Source: Symsagittifera roscoffensis (taxonomy: Eukaryota; Xenacoelomorpha; Acoela; Convolutidae). From it: a stretch of DNA of 64,000 bases. The stretch's first letter is position 1. Each line of letters starts with the position of its first letter. The translations under genes and the position numbers were made by a program. Below, one piece after another: positions 44,455 through 55,646 of this stretch. The DNA is taken from assembly GCF_963678635.1 (NCBI RefSeq), contig NC_087071.1, forward strand, positions 45,557,095 through 45,621,094, in the 5' to 3' direction. The notes under the pieces were generated by a model, which was not told where the DNA came from, did no database searches, and worked only from the letters and a program-made list of their open reading frames with translations.

Positions 44455-46352
44455 AAAAAAACCAATGGACTTCATCCAACCTCGAGCTCGGGCGGACAAG
44501 CTCGGGCGGATAAGGGAATTAATCAAACAATCCAAGTTGTTAGCCTTTTTTGACTAGCTAGTTTTTGATATTTCACCCATGTTTGTTTTATTGATTAAAA
44601 CTTGATGGCCAGTGATGTTGACAGGTTTTTATAAGTAATTTTTAACATATCTGATTGGCCATAGCATCCCTAGTAATTCGAGTTCGGTTACCAAGTATTT
44701 CTCTTCTTTTGAGTTTGAAATTATTGATGCGTAAACAGTTGCTACCCAGCCTTCTTTGGTGGATTGTTCGAGCGTGCTCGTAGGCTGGTAGTTGATACAT
44801 CGAAGAACACGCTGGTTTCTAGGTTTTGATACATTCTTTTCATTCGTGTTTTGTTTCTAAAAGTTGTTTTATCATTATATTTCTAATTGTGTCGTGTTCA
44901 ATTCTAAAGTCAAGTATTTTATTTTATCTGTGGTGTTGGGAGTGTCTCATTGCAGCATTTGTTTGAGCTGAGCTAGATTTGGATTTCACGCAGTAAGATG
45001 GTGTATTGAAACTTTTTAATCGGTTGAAAGTTTTTGGCAAAGTGAATTCTTCTAATGCCTCTGTTTTTCTAATAAGTGGTTTTGTGCCTTCATTACCTAA
45101 AGTATAACCTTGCCATTTGGCCTGCTTACATGCAAACTTCTGTTTGTCTAGAGAGATGTCTGAACTTTTTTCGTTTGGTTTTTGTAGTACGATTTTCAGT
45201 GTATCTCTGTGTATCTCTTGGTATCCTTTAGTTACTGTTACTATATCGTCTAGATAGTCGTAAGCATTTTTGCAATATGTAAGCGTTAGGTCGATGGCTT
45301 TCATAAACTTTGCTGATATAACTGTTAGTCTGTAGAAACCTGATTGGAAATTATAGATCCCTGTGGTGCTGCCTCCGATGAGGCTAAAATTACACTTGTA
45401 TAGTTTTTTTATTCTTCTGATCTATTAAACTGTTTAAATCGTTTTCAACCTCTCTAGTAGATGAATCGCAACTCTCTGATGAATGGGACCACTTCTGTTT
45501 CAACACGTGGATTTTTGCATTTCCGATTCTTATTCATAAGTCTTGAAAAATGTCTTTAATCCACTGTTTGATTTCTGCACGACTCATATACCAATTTGCG
45601 AAATAAGGTTTCATTTAACCTATAACATTTGCTTTTTGACTACGATAAATGGGGCTGATTGTATGGTTCACCCAACGGAATCTATTGCAACAGTTAGTGT
45701 TGCTTTTGGAGTAATGAATAGACAGTTGTAGCATGCTAAGTTTCGACTGCAGTTTCCGTTCGAATAAGCTTGAAAAAAGCAGAGTTGTCAATTTTGAGCA
45801 AATGTTGTGCAGTGTTTTCGTTAACAAGCGACATTGCGCTTCCCGAATCGGCATTGGCGATGCGAATATTGCTTCTTAATTTGGGTTTAGTTTGACAATG
45901 TACCCGTTTGAGTCGTCGTCTGTTTTTTTAGCTGACTTTTTGAGTTGAAATGCTTCGGATATTGTGTTTCTCAAAAATTATCTCGCGGGAATTCCCCCCA
46001 TCCGATGAATGCCACTGGGTGTTGGTTTTATATTTTTCTTCTGGTTGTTCTTCATTTTTTTTCGTGTAGATAAATGACGTTTGTATACCTACACTTGATT
46101 TGAAATCTCACCGTTTTGCGCGTTTGCAAAAATTTGATCTTTTGCCGGGCATGCTTGCAGATGGTTTGAGCCGAGGTGTTTGCGGCGCTTGCAACACTGT
46201 TTTTGTAGATTTTTTTGGGAGTTTTAGTGATTTACGTTTTGTATTCCACGTATGTAATTTTGTTGTCCTCTTTGATTTCTGCCTCGTTAATTGTTTTGAT
46301 AATGAGCTTGTCCGCCCGAGCTCGAGAATGGATGAAGTCCATTGGTTTTTTT
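44455..46352. repeat. 49 bp inverted repeat flanking G3 reverse transcriptase
   Basis: 44,455-44,503 and 46,304-46,352 are nearly perfect reverse complements (AAAAAAACCAATGGACTTCA ... GAGCTCGGGCGGACAAGCTC), 1.8 kb apart. The GC-rich end is unlike the surrounding AT-rich sequence. A second GCTCGGGCGGA follows the left arm directly. Confidence 0.85.
44600..45900 (-). pseudogene. G3 reverse transcriptase and protease
   Basis: Minus strand: protease IRIANADSGSAMSLVNENTA (about 45,830-45,880) with the D-S-G triad, then RT with YLDD in AYDYLDDIVTVTKG (about 45,230-45,270) and KFACKQAKWQGYTLGNEGTK. It closely parallels G2, so the two are members of one family. Stops and frame changes throughout. 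Confidence 0.75.
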
Positions 46353-47063
46353 AAATTGCAGTTGACGTTTACTGTCTGAATGGATTATTTAAATTGTTCT
46401 CCTGTGTTCTTACGCTTTTTCTCGCAGTATTGCATATTCAGAGACATCTCGGTATGATCTTGTTTCTGCCAACAGTTCATCTGCTATTTTTTTCGCTGTG
46501 CAGGTGTGCGGTAAATATGTCTCGCACCCACTTGTCTTCCTTATCACCGCAACCTGCTCCCGAAGCGAGATTTACCAAATCTGCTCGAAATTATACCTTT
46601 CAAAAGCAATGATTCATTCTGTGATTAAAATACATTCCAGTACTCGCATTAGTTATTTTGTCGTCGTAGCTTGTATAACTTTTGTTTCTGTTGTACTTGC
46701 CGCTGCCCCTCTGTGCGTAAGCATAAGAATAAATAACTTCATACTTTTGCGTATGTATCGTCTCTGCATACCACTCCTTTTTCTCAGGCTATTTGACATT
46801 TATTTTCCTAACTAACTTTTTTCTTCGTTGCTCACGTCGCATTTTTTTGCACTTCTGTCTCGCTGTAAGTTTTCACTTCAAAGACTTGCTTTATTGGTTC
46901 CACTAGCTCTGAGCTGTCTCGCAATAGCTTGCGAACCTCTGTTCTGTGTTTCGCGATAACGGCTATCTCATCGACTGTAGCTCATTTCGACCATTCTAAT
47001 GGCGGTTTTGCCAATGCTCTCTCCCAAAATGGGTTAATACTGTGTAGTTTTTTTAATAATCAA
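45901..47063 (-). pseudogene. G3 Gag
   Basis: The minus strand near 46,850-47,040 reads SINPFWERALAKPPLEWSK, a stop (TGA for Trp), then a helical part that aligns with G2 Gag residues 12-80. The zinc region and capsid middle are too decayed to follow in detail. The right arm of the 49 bp inverted repeat lies inside it. Confidence 0.6.
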
Positions 47064-47203
47064 TGTGGTAAGAGATATCTGCAAAACCGAATCCGAATGA
47101 ATTGGTTACCAGTAATCGTCGGTTTAAAACTTAGATAAGAACGACTACTTCGTAAACTATTTTTTCAGCGTCTGACTGTTAGCAGCATTAGCATACAAGG
47201 TCA
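47064..47203 (-). repeat. G3 element 5' LTR (recognisable part)
   Basis: The partner of 41,622-41,772. Its outer part (from 47,168) is also the left edge of the duplicated segment described next, and reappears at 51,844-51,910. Confidence 0.7.
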
Positions 47204-47579
47204 ACTGCACTCTCGCAGATAAAATGCATTGAAAGATTCGTGATCTCAGTTGACATATGTAAGATCACGTGAAATTATTTCTAACTTTTTGTATTTGAAT
47301 AGAAAAACTCTATTTCTGTGGTCATAAACTGTTGCTTTGGCTTTGTTGTGAGTTTTTTTCGAGATTTAATTGTTAAAAAACAGTTAGAATAACTTTGATT
47401 TCTACAAAATAATTTCATTGTTGTTTTGACATAGGGACACGTTTTTTTATATAAAGTCCTTGTCCCTGGTTTCTGTGGGAAAAACTGCTGGCTGACCTCG
47501 GGAGTCACACTGAAACGACGAATGGAGTAACCATAAGTTTTTTGAATGATACAGTTGCCTCATAATTGAAGGGAAAAAG

Positions 47580-48463
47580 GTGAGGAAAAAAGGTGAGGAG
47601 AAAAAAGGTGAGGAGAAAACCCTGAATATGAATCGCTTGGGACTCATGAACGTCGCCTTTTTACTGGGGGAGTGGATATTACAACTGCACTCGCGAATGT
47701 TCGCTAAGTGTGACATCGATCAAAGAGATTTCTACTTCGATGCTACTCTTCACGCGACGGCGGTATCAGCGTTACCAGCGGACGTGTACAGAGTGAAGCG
47801 CGGTGAGTCGGAGAAGAAATTGAAGTCAATTTTGATTTTTGTATATGAGATGGAGTGCAAAAAACCTTCACGACGCTCAATTCGGGGGTAAATATCAAAC
47901 CGAGCGACAACCTAAGGTCTCTTTTAAAAATGAAAAAGGTTTTCAAGCGAGAGAGAAATGTCACGCATGAACGACTATTGTTTTACAGTAGGAGGCAGCC
48001 TACGGTAGGAGGCAATTTTGTCAACGCTGCCGAAACCATAAGAGATATATTCATCATAAAAATATGGGAATCTGGGTGCCATCTAGAAATTTCACGATCT
48101 AAAATTTTGCTCGAAAAAGTATATCGAAGTGCATTGTATAATGAAAGGGGAGAGCGCGTCTTCAAGTGGCACACGGGGAAACAGGCATGGTCAGTGCCAC
48201 ACATGACAATTAAACAGGGACCGGGAAGCATAGCAAGGAGAGGAGCGGGAAGCTTCCCAAAACGAGGAAACGCACCGGTGCAAAGAATGCAGGAAATCGA
48301 CGGTGCTACAATTGTGATACCCCAAATTTTACATTGTAGCACTATGCAAACGGTCCCGCTAAAGGCGGAGCGTGTACTGCATGCCGAAATATCGGATACT
48401 TTAAAGGAACCTATAGAAGAGTGCGACGTAGAACTAACCAATGGAGAGAAGGAGGCCATATAG
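47580..48463 (+). pseudogene. Gag-like reading frame, unit 1
   Basis: Two overlapping open frames. The first (47,580-47,891) reads WILQLHSRMFAKCDIDQRDF, then FDATLHATAVSALPADVYRV. This resembles the capsid start of many Gypsy Gag proteins, in which a Trp-rich helix is followed by FDxVVxxLxPEVAxEV. The second (47,855-48,463, 202 codons) continues with basic RERNVTHERLLFYSRRQ, a possible capsid end, and a part that matches nothing I know. The call is by pattern, not by search. A short purine repeat GGTGAGGAAAAAA occurs three times at the start. Confidence 0.35.
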
Positions 48464-48720
48464 GTCTGCTTCGGGATGAGAACGAGCATCATCGAAGCTT
48501 ACGCAGTATCGGAAGCAGCATTATGCATGAGGAGCAAATCAGATGTGTCAACCAGCATCAGGAGGGCAATGAGACGATAATCACCTCATCCGTGTCAGAT
48601 GAGTATAAAATGACTTCCATCATGAGAAAAGAACGCAGTGGCTTTGAAGATTCCAAATGATAGATTTCTAGCGGAATTTTCGGGAAAGAAGATGTGAAAA
48701 TAGATCGACAGATTATCCTT

Positions 48721-50483
48721 GGTTACGATATTCAGCATGACTGACCTGAAAGCAACACCTGGTAAAGAATACGTATCCTGGGAAAGTAGCCGTGGCGAAT
48801 GCACTAAATGACACAAGCAAAAGTGTCCTTCATAGCGGAGACCAGCAGTCCAAGTCTAACCTTGGGCGCAACCTAATGAGCACCACAGGATTGGAGCTTG
48901 TACAGAAGGGACGAGTATTGGGAAACTTTGGGGAAGAGATCAGCGACAGTGCGGATGAAGTACATTAATGGCAATTATACTTGTTTCCGGTAGTATTCTC
49001 AACAACAGGTAAGACCCGGGACGCGAGAGTCTAGGCTGATTTTTTTGAATCACTAAAACCTACACAAAAAATGCGTAGAGTCCTTATCAGCCTCCAGGAC
49101 AAAGTAGACAAATTATAAGGCTCTTTATTGCCAAAGCAATTATACAAAAATTGCATGAAAGTTTGGAAAAACTCTTCTTGTCGCCGATAGTAGTTAAGTT
49201 TAAAAAGAACGGATTATAAACTGGCATTGGAATCAAGGGAGTTAAGCAAACAGGTACATAGGAATAATTCCCAAAGTTATCCTATTTCAAAAGTGAATAG
49301 TATGAAATGATTCGAATTGATTGTATAGGTTTACAGAAAAAAGCGTTGTATCTATTTTCAGATAAGCACACATGTATTTTACATAGCAATCGTATTCGAT
49401 TGCAATTTGATTCAAAAGAATTAGTATTTTGAGCACGTGCAACTGATAAGAATTTTAATGGCCGTCATACGTCAAAATGTTTAAAGACAGTGTTTCAATT
49501 TAGCCATTTGTTTGAAAGCAAATTACATATACACAGAAAACCGTGCAAGGCAACATAAATATATTACACACCGCCCTCCCTTGGTAAACTGATAAGAAAC
49601 TACATAGGAGGCCCTAGTAGTTCTAATTTAGAAGACCAATCCTTGTTTTGATCTCTCGCTGATTTCTCCCAATTCAGTTCAGTTTCTTTTCTTTTCGCGT
49701 TACATTTAATGCTTTCTTCTGAAACTTCTTTCAAAATGCCTTGCTTTACTATTGTCGGAGTTTCCAGACACGCAGAAAACAATTTTTTATAAAACTGTTC
49801 AACGTAATTTCGTTCCAATAATTAACGAAAAAAAAAGTTTTAGTTTTGATGAGTGTACAAATCACATCATGATACCCAGTTTTTTTCAACGTTTTTCTTA
49901 GTAAACTTTCCTTACAGATGACAAAGGAAGACGAAGAACTCAAAATGAAACATTTGAGTTACCTTAAAAATTCTGGAAAAAATACGGAACCTGAGGAACT
50001 TCTTGCTCTTCAGATTGATATTTCAACTTCATCAAAATGAATATATATTTTTTTGTATAAGTACGATGATTATGTTACTCCGATGTGTGAAAACCATTTA
50101 CAATACTTCGTGAAATTGAATTTTTGACCGTTTATGGAGAATGTAGCAGATTGAGTCATCATTAGTAGTTATCCCGTAAGCTGATCCTTCAACAGTGTCA
50201 CCATGGCTTGATGAAGCAGGTTGTTAAATTACAACGCGCACCCCTGTAGCAACAGTGAGTACCCACATTGAAAATTTGACCCTTTCTCTATGTCTAGCGC
50301 CAAAAAAAGCAAAAGCTCACAAGAATGCCAAAAAGTATTGGATTTTATTTAGTTTTACAACTGGCATTGACATTGTTCGATGTTCATTTTTTGAATTTGT
50401 ACATTTGTTTAAATTTGAAATCCGAAAGAGTTTTAATAGCTTCCATTTGGTTTCATTGTGATTAAACAGCTTCTTAAATAAAA
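48721..50483. other. Middle of duplication unit 1, absent from unit 2
   Basis: No gene recognised with confidence. A minus-strand frame at 49,600-49,818 (ERNYVEQFYKKLFSACLETP) looks protein-like. A plus-strand 41-codon frame starts right after a TTTCCTTACAG acceptor-like site (49,918-50,040). Either could be an exon of a host gene. Confidence 0.3.
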
Positions 50484-51618
50484 TTCTCTGCCTCCTAATG
50501 CTTCATTCATCATGCTGCTAGGAAGAAGAGATCATAATGAACCACTTTGTAAGCGGTTGTTGAATAAGTTGTTTATTCAATTACAAAAAAACTTGAAATT
50601 TTCTCGTATCTGAAAAATTATCCCGTAAGCTTTAGGTCCTATAGTCTTTAAATTTCTGTACAAAAATGATGAATTGGCCGAGAGAAGCATTCTGATATGT
50701 CGTACGACTATATTCGGACCGTTCAATGAAGAGATACAGACTTGACTTTTTGAAAAAGCCTCATCCTCATCCTATGCCGATTCTCTAACTTTTCGTTACA
50801 AGGTCCGAATAAAGGCTTCCGACAGCTCATATTACTGCTCTCACCAAGCTACTAAACTTGGGGGTTCGGGGCCAGTAACGCATTTTGTTGTGGAGATTGA
50901 CACTTCAAGCCCAAAAAATTTTGATAATTATTTTTTAGTAAAGAAAATTGGCTGTTTCTACTGGAAAAATTGTAGAAAAATGAACATATGTAGCAGTGAC
51001 ACTTAATTACATTTTTTTTCAAGTTTCAATTATGTCGCTTTTCGAAAAAAGACAAGATTTTTCATTAGTTTTGGAGGAAAACTTTAAGACCCTTACTCAA
51101 ATCAACAAACCTTTGTTTCTATAATGTAATTTTGATGACAATTCCTGGATGATAGATTCCAGCTTCTTTAAACCCGGAATTTTTCAAACCCTACATTATA
51201 TTCAGTAACCAAATTAGTGAATGTGGAAGCTTTAAAGAAAATTGTTAACAAACAAGAATTGATTGGCTCAACAAATAAATGTGTAATTGAATGAGTCTTT
51301 TGACTTTTTCACATAAAAAAATCAGTGTTCAAATAAAGTACTAGCTTGTTTAGACATTACATGTAAAACCACATGCTCAGTACATGTATTAGGGGTTGCT
51401 CAGTTTAGATTTGTAATTGCGAAATATTTCCTACTTCGTGATGTACATTTGGAAATGTGAAACTCAAAACTAAATAAACAATTTTGAAATCAATTCCGTG
51501 ATCACTTAACTCTGATCCAGTCATTTCTAGTCGAATTTTTTCATCTTTTGTAAGAATGCCTAAACAATTCACGTCAGTTAAGTTTTGCCAATCAGTAGTA
51601 TTTCAGCAGGTACAAAAA

Positions 51619-51687
51619 GGCGCGAATTTTGAATTTATTTTGAATTTTGGCGGGAAGGTTGGATTCAAATTCAAATTTGCGCGCCCG
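51619..51687. repeat. GC-edged hairpin in duplicated segment, unit 1
   Basis: Arms GGCGCGAATTTTGAATTT and AAATTCAAATTTGCGCGCC pair almost fully around about 32 bases that contain TTTTGGCGGGAA, which resembles an E2F-type site. It is kept in unit 2 at about 54,591-54,658 with small changes. Confidence 0.7.
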
Positions 51688-51872
51688 AAACAGACAACGT
51701 TTTCTCTGCAATTGGTAGACGAATAGTTATGTTTTTCTACTCTCCGTTGTTTATGATTATATGTTGAGATCACAGGATTCTCTACTTTTTTGTAATTGAT
51801 TGCTTAACAAACTTAAAAAAAAATGTTTAAATGCAGTATTTGTTTACTGACTGTTAGCAGCATTAGCATTAG

Positions 51873-54815
51873 CGTCTGACTGTTAGCAGCATTAGCATAC
51901 AAGGTCAACTACAATCTCGCAGATAAAATGCATTGAAAGATTCGTGATCTCAGTTGACTTATGTAAGATCACGTAAAAATATTTCTAATTTTTTGTATAT
52001 GAATAGAAAATTTCTACTTCTGTGGTCATAAACTGATGCTTTGGCTTTGTTGTCAGTTTTCTTCATCAAGATTTAATTGTTAAAAAACAGCTAGAATAAC
52101 TTTGATTTCTACACAATAATCTCATTATATAAAGTCCGTGTCCTTGGTTCTTTGGGAAGAACTGCCAGCTGAACTCGGGAGCCACGACGAGAGGAGTAAC
52201 AAAAAATTTTTTGAATGATACAGTTGCCTCATAATTGAACAGACTATAATTTATTCTATTACATCTAGATCTTGACGCAGCGAGCAGAAAAAAGTGGGGG
52301 AGAAAACCATGAATATGAATCGTTTGGGACTCATGAACGTCGCAGCCGCCTTTATGCTGGGGGGAGCGGATATTTTAACTCCACTCGCGAATATTCGCTA
52401 AGTATGACATCGATCAAGAAGATTTCTACTTCGATGCTACTCTTCACGCGACGGCGATAGCAGCGTTACCAGCGGACGTGTACAGAAAGAATCGCGGTGA
52501 GTCGGAGAAGAAATTGAAGTCAATTTTGATTTTTTGTATATGAGATGGAGCGCAAAAAAAAACCTTCACCACGCGCAGTTTGGGGGTAAATATCAAACCG
52601 AGCGACAACCTAGGGTCCCTTTTAAAAATGAAAAGGTTTTCAAGCGAGAGAGGAATGTCACGCTTGAACGAGGATTGTCTTACGGAAGGAAGCAACGGGA
52701 ACATGAGACTTTTGAGAACCTCCACGTGGAGTTAATTGCTTTGACAGACAAAGCGATTTTGTCAACACTGCTGAAACCATAAGAGATATATTCATCATGA
52801 AAATATGGGAATCTGGGTGCCATCTAGAAATTTCACGATCTTAAATTTTGCTGGAAAGTTTATATCGAAGTGCATTGTAAAATGAGAGGGGAGAGCGCGC
52901 CTTCAAGTGGCACACGGGGAAACAGGCATGGTCAGTGCCACACATGACAATTAAACAGGGACCGGGAAGCATAGCAAGGAGAGGAGCGTGAACCTTCCCA
53001 AAAGAGGAAACGCACCGGGGCAAAGAATGCAGGAAATCGACGGTGCTACAATTGTGATGCCCCAAATTTTTCATTGGAGCACATCGCAAACTGTCTTGCT
53101 GAAAGCGGAGCGTGTACTGCCTGCCGAAAAATTGGTCGGATATTTTGAAGGAACCTGTAGAAGAGTGCGACGTAGAACTAAACCATGGAGAGGAGGAGGC
53201 CATGTAGGTCTGGTTCGGGATGAGAACGATCATCATCGAAGCTTACGCAGTATCGGAAGCAGAATTATGCATGAGGAGCAAATAAAATGTGTCAACCAGC
53301 ATCAGGAGGGTAATGAGAAGATAACCACCTCATCCGGTTCAGATGAGTACATAATGATTACCATCATGAGAAAAGAACGCAGCGGCTTTGAAGATCCAGA
53401 ACGCCAGATTCCTAGCGTAACTTTTGGGAAAAAAGTTGTTGAAAGAGATCGACAGATTATCCCTGGTTACGAAACTCTTTGCCTCCTAATGCTTTATTCA
53501 TCATGTTGCTAGGAAAAAGAGCTCATAATGAACCACTTTGTAAGCGATAGTTGAATAAATTATTTATCCAAATACAAAAAAAAACTTAAGACTTTCCCGT
53601 ATCTGAAAAAATATCCCGTAAACTTGAGGTACTATAGTCTCTGAACTTCTGTACAAAAGTGATAAACTGGCCGGAGAAGCATTCTGATATGTCGTAAGAC
53701 TATGTTCTGACCGTTCATTGAAGAGATACAAACGTGACTTTTTGAAAAAGCCCCATCCTATGCCAATTTTCTAACTTTTCATTACACGGTCCGAATAGAG
53801 GCTTCCGACAACTCATATTGCTGCTCTCACCAAGCTACGGATTTTTTAGAGTTCAGAACCAGTAACGCTTTTTGTTGTAGAGATTAACACCTCAAGCCAA
53901 AAAAAATATAATACCTATTTTTTTAACTAAAGAAAAAGGACTGCTTCTACTGGAAAAATGGTACAAAGTTTAGCATCTGTAGCAGTGACCCTTAACTCCT
54001 TTTTTTGAATTTTCATATATGTCGTTTTTAAAAAAATGACAAAATTTCTCATTAGTTTTGGAGTAAAACATTAGGACCAGTACTCCGCCTCAAATCAACA
54101 AACCCTTGTTAATATAATGTAATTTTGATGACATTTTCTTTGAACCCGGAGTTTTTCAAATCCTACATTATATTCAGTAACCAAATTAGTGAATGTGGAA
54201 GCTTTATAGAAAATTGATAACAAACAACTATTAATTGACCCAACAAATATATGTGTAATTGAATGAGTCTTTTGACTTTTTCAAATAAAAAAATCGGTGT
54301 TCAAATAAAGTACTAGCTTGTTTAGACATTACATGTAAAACCACATGCTCAGTACATGTATTAGGGGATTCTCAGTTTAGATTTGTAATTGCAAAATATT
54401 TCCTACTTCGTGATGTACATTTGAATAAGTGAAACCCAAAATTAAATAAACAATTTCGATATCAATTCCGTGATTACTTAACTCTGATTCAGTCATTTCT
54501 AGTCGAATTTTTTCATCTTTCGTAAGTCTGCCTAAAAAATTCACTTCAGTCAAGCTTTGCCAACCAGTAGTATTTCAGCATGCACAGTAGGGCGCGAATT
54601 TTGATTATTTTATAATTTTGGCGGGGAGTTTGGATTCAAATTCAAATTTGCGCGCCCGAAACAGACAACATTTTCTCTGCAATTGGTAGACGAATAGTTA
54701 TGTTTTCCTACTCTCCGTTGTATATGATTATATGTTGAGATCACTGGATTCTCTACTTTCTTGTAATTGATTGCTTAAAAAATATTAAAAAAACGTTTGA
54801 ATGCAGTTTTTGTTT
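51873..54815 (+). repeat. Segmental duplication, unit 2
   Basis: The second copy of 47,168-51,843 with 1.75 kb deleted between 53,465 and 53,475. The junction with unit 1 carries CTGACTGTTAGCAGCATTAG twice (51,847 and 51,876). Confidence 0.85.
52300..53512 (+). pseudogene. Gag-like reading frame, unit 2, more broken
   Basis: The counterpart of 47,580-48,463. The longest piece (52,988-53,512) shares GNAPGQRMQEIDGATIVMPQ with unit 1 and reads on through a region where unit 1 has a stop. TAA near 52,400 and several frame changes in the first half. Confidence 0.35.
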
Positions 54816-54825
54816 AGTGACATAG

Positions 54826-55251
54826 GGAAACAAGAGCAATAGAAGTCGCCAAGAGCGTGACAAACAATTTGTTGCAAAAGACCTTATTGTTTATAGATGC
54901 AATGAGTGCTCATTCATAGCTCAAATGTTTCCAACTTTACAAAAACACATTCATCACAATCATGGTCAATTCGAAGGTGTTTTTGACTATTATCATATGA
55001 ACTTTCACACTTCAAAAAACTTATCAACTTATTCACTAACAGCCCATGATCTACTTTTTATGAGAACTGCTTCTGCTGACTTTTTTACTACAAGTGCCGC
55101 TGCTGATGCTGCTCTCGGTGATGTGCGTGCTGGTGATGGAGATGAAATCAAGTGCAAGATTCTTCAAAAAAAAGAAATCTGCTTTTGTGGGTGTTCTTGT
55201 GACATATGTGATAGGCGTGAACCAACCAACGGATCAAAATCAGCCGATTAA
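54826..55251 (+). CDS. C2H2 zinc-finger protein fragment
   Basis: Open from after the TAG at 54,823. It reads YRCNECSFIAQMFPTLQKH followed by IHHNH, a classical C-x2-C-x12-H-x4-H finger (about 54,889-54,960), then a Tyr/Asp-rich stretch and a Cys-rich KEICFCGCSCDICDRRE near the end. It begins exactly where the duplicated segment ends. The next frame, 55,302-55,646, lies 50 bp on; together they resemble the N-terminal part of Polinton/Maverick-type DNA polymerases, which often start with such a finger. It may be one exon of a gene or an element remnant. Confidence 0.4.
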   Translation, partial: GNKSNRSRQERDKQFVAKDLIVYRCNECSFIAQMFPTLQKHIHHNHGQFEGVFDYYHMNFHTSKNLSTYSLTAHDLLFMRTASADFFTTSAAADAALGDVRAGDGDEIKCKILQKKEICFCGCSCDICDRREPTNGSKSAD

Positions 55252-55301
55252 TTTATGCAAAAAATGGAGAGACAAAAAAAGGTCAAATTCAAAATCTCAT
55301 T

Positions 55302-55646
55302 ATGGAACGTGTAGCAGAAAGAGCTGGAAAAGTTCAGCTCAGCGCTAAAATGGATTTGGTAAAACCAAGAGCGAAAATCGATTCTAGTAGCAGAGAAGCC
55401 GACGAGCGCATTGACATTTATGCAAACTCCGACAAGAAAAAAGTGATGAACTTGGGGTTAGAAGATGACGAGTTGTGTGAAACAGTCGGAAAAATGAAAG
55501 CAGTTTTCGAGACCTTTGCATCTTATGGAAGCGGCTGGGTTTTGCAACACTTAATTCAAATTTTTATTAAACTCGCAAATTTTTCTGCAATCCGTAAATT
55601 TACTTTTTTTGACTTGCCTTTCGAATTCGAGAATCCTAACATTTGA
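55302..55646 (+). CDS. Polinton/Maverick polymerase N-terminal-like fragment
   Basis: 115 codons: VQLSAKMDLVKPRA, then IDIYANSDKKKVM, then FETFASYGSGWVLQHLIQIF and FSAIRKFTFFDLP. The order (beta strand, YANS, then a GSGW-V motif followed by a strand and a PxRGSSxxxLP-like element) resembles the conserved region upstream of the protein-primed polymerase B domain in Polintons and related proteins. The usual RGSS-LP reads RKFTFFDLP. The last 129 bases lie in the first copy of the 0.9 kb tandem repeat. The assignment is from memory of the family pattern, so moderate to low. Confidence 0.4.
   Translation: MERVAERAGKVQLSAKMDLVKPRAKIDSSSREADERIDIYANSDKKKVMNLGLEDDELCETVGKMKAVFETFASYGSGWVLQHLIQIFIKLANFSAIRKFTFFDLPFEFENPNI

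Larger units (their letters stand above)
47168..51843 (+). repeat. Segmental duplication, unit 1
   Basis: 47,168-48,720 matches 51,873-53,465, and 50,484-51,843 matches 53,475-54,815, in order and orientation. The middle of unit 1 (about 48,730-50,480) is absent from unit 2. The units have diverged by many substitutions and small indels. Confidence 0.85.
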
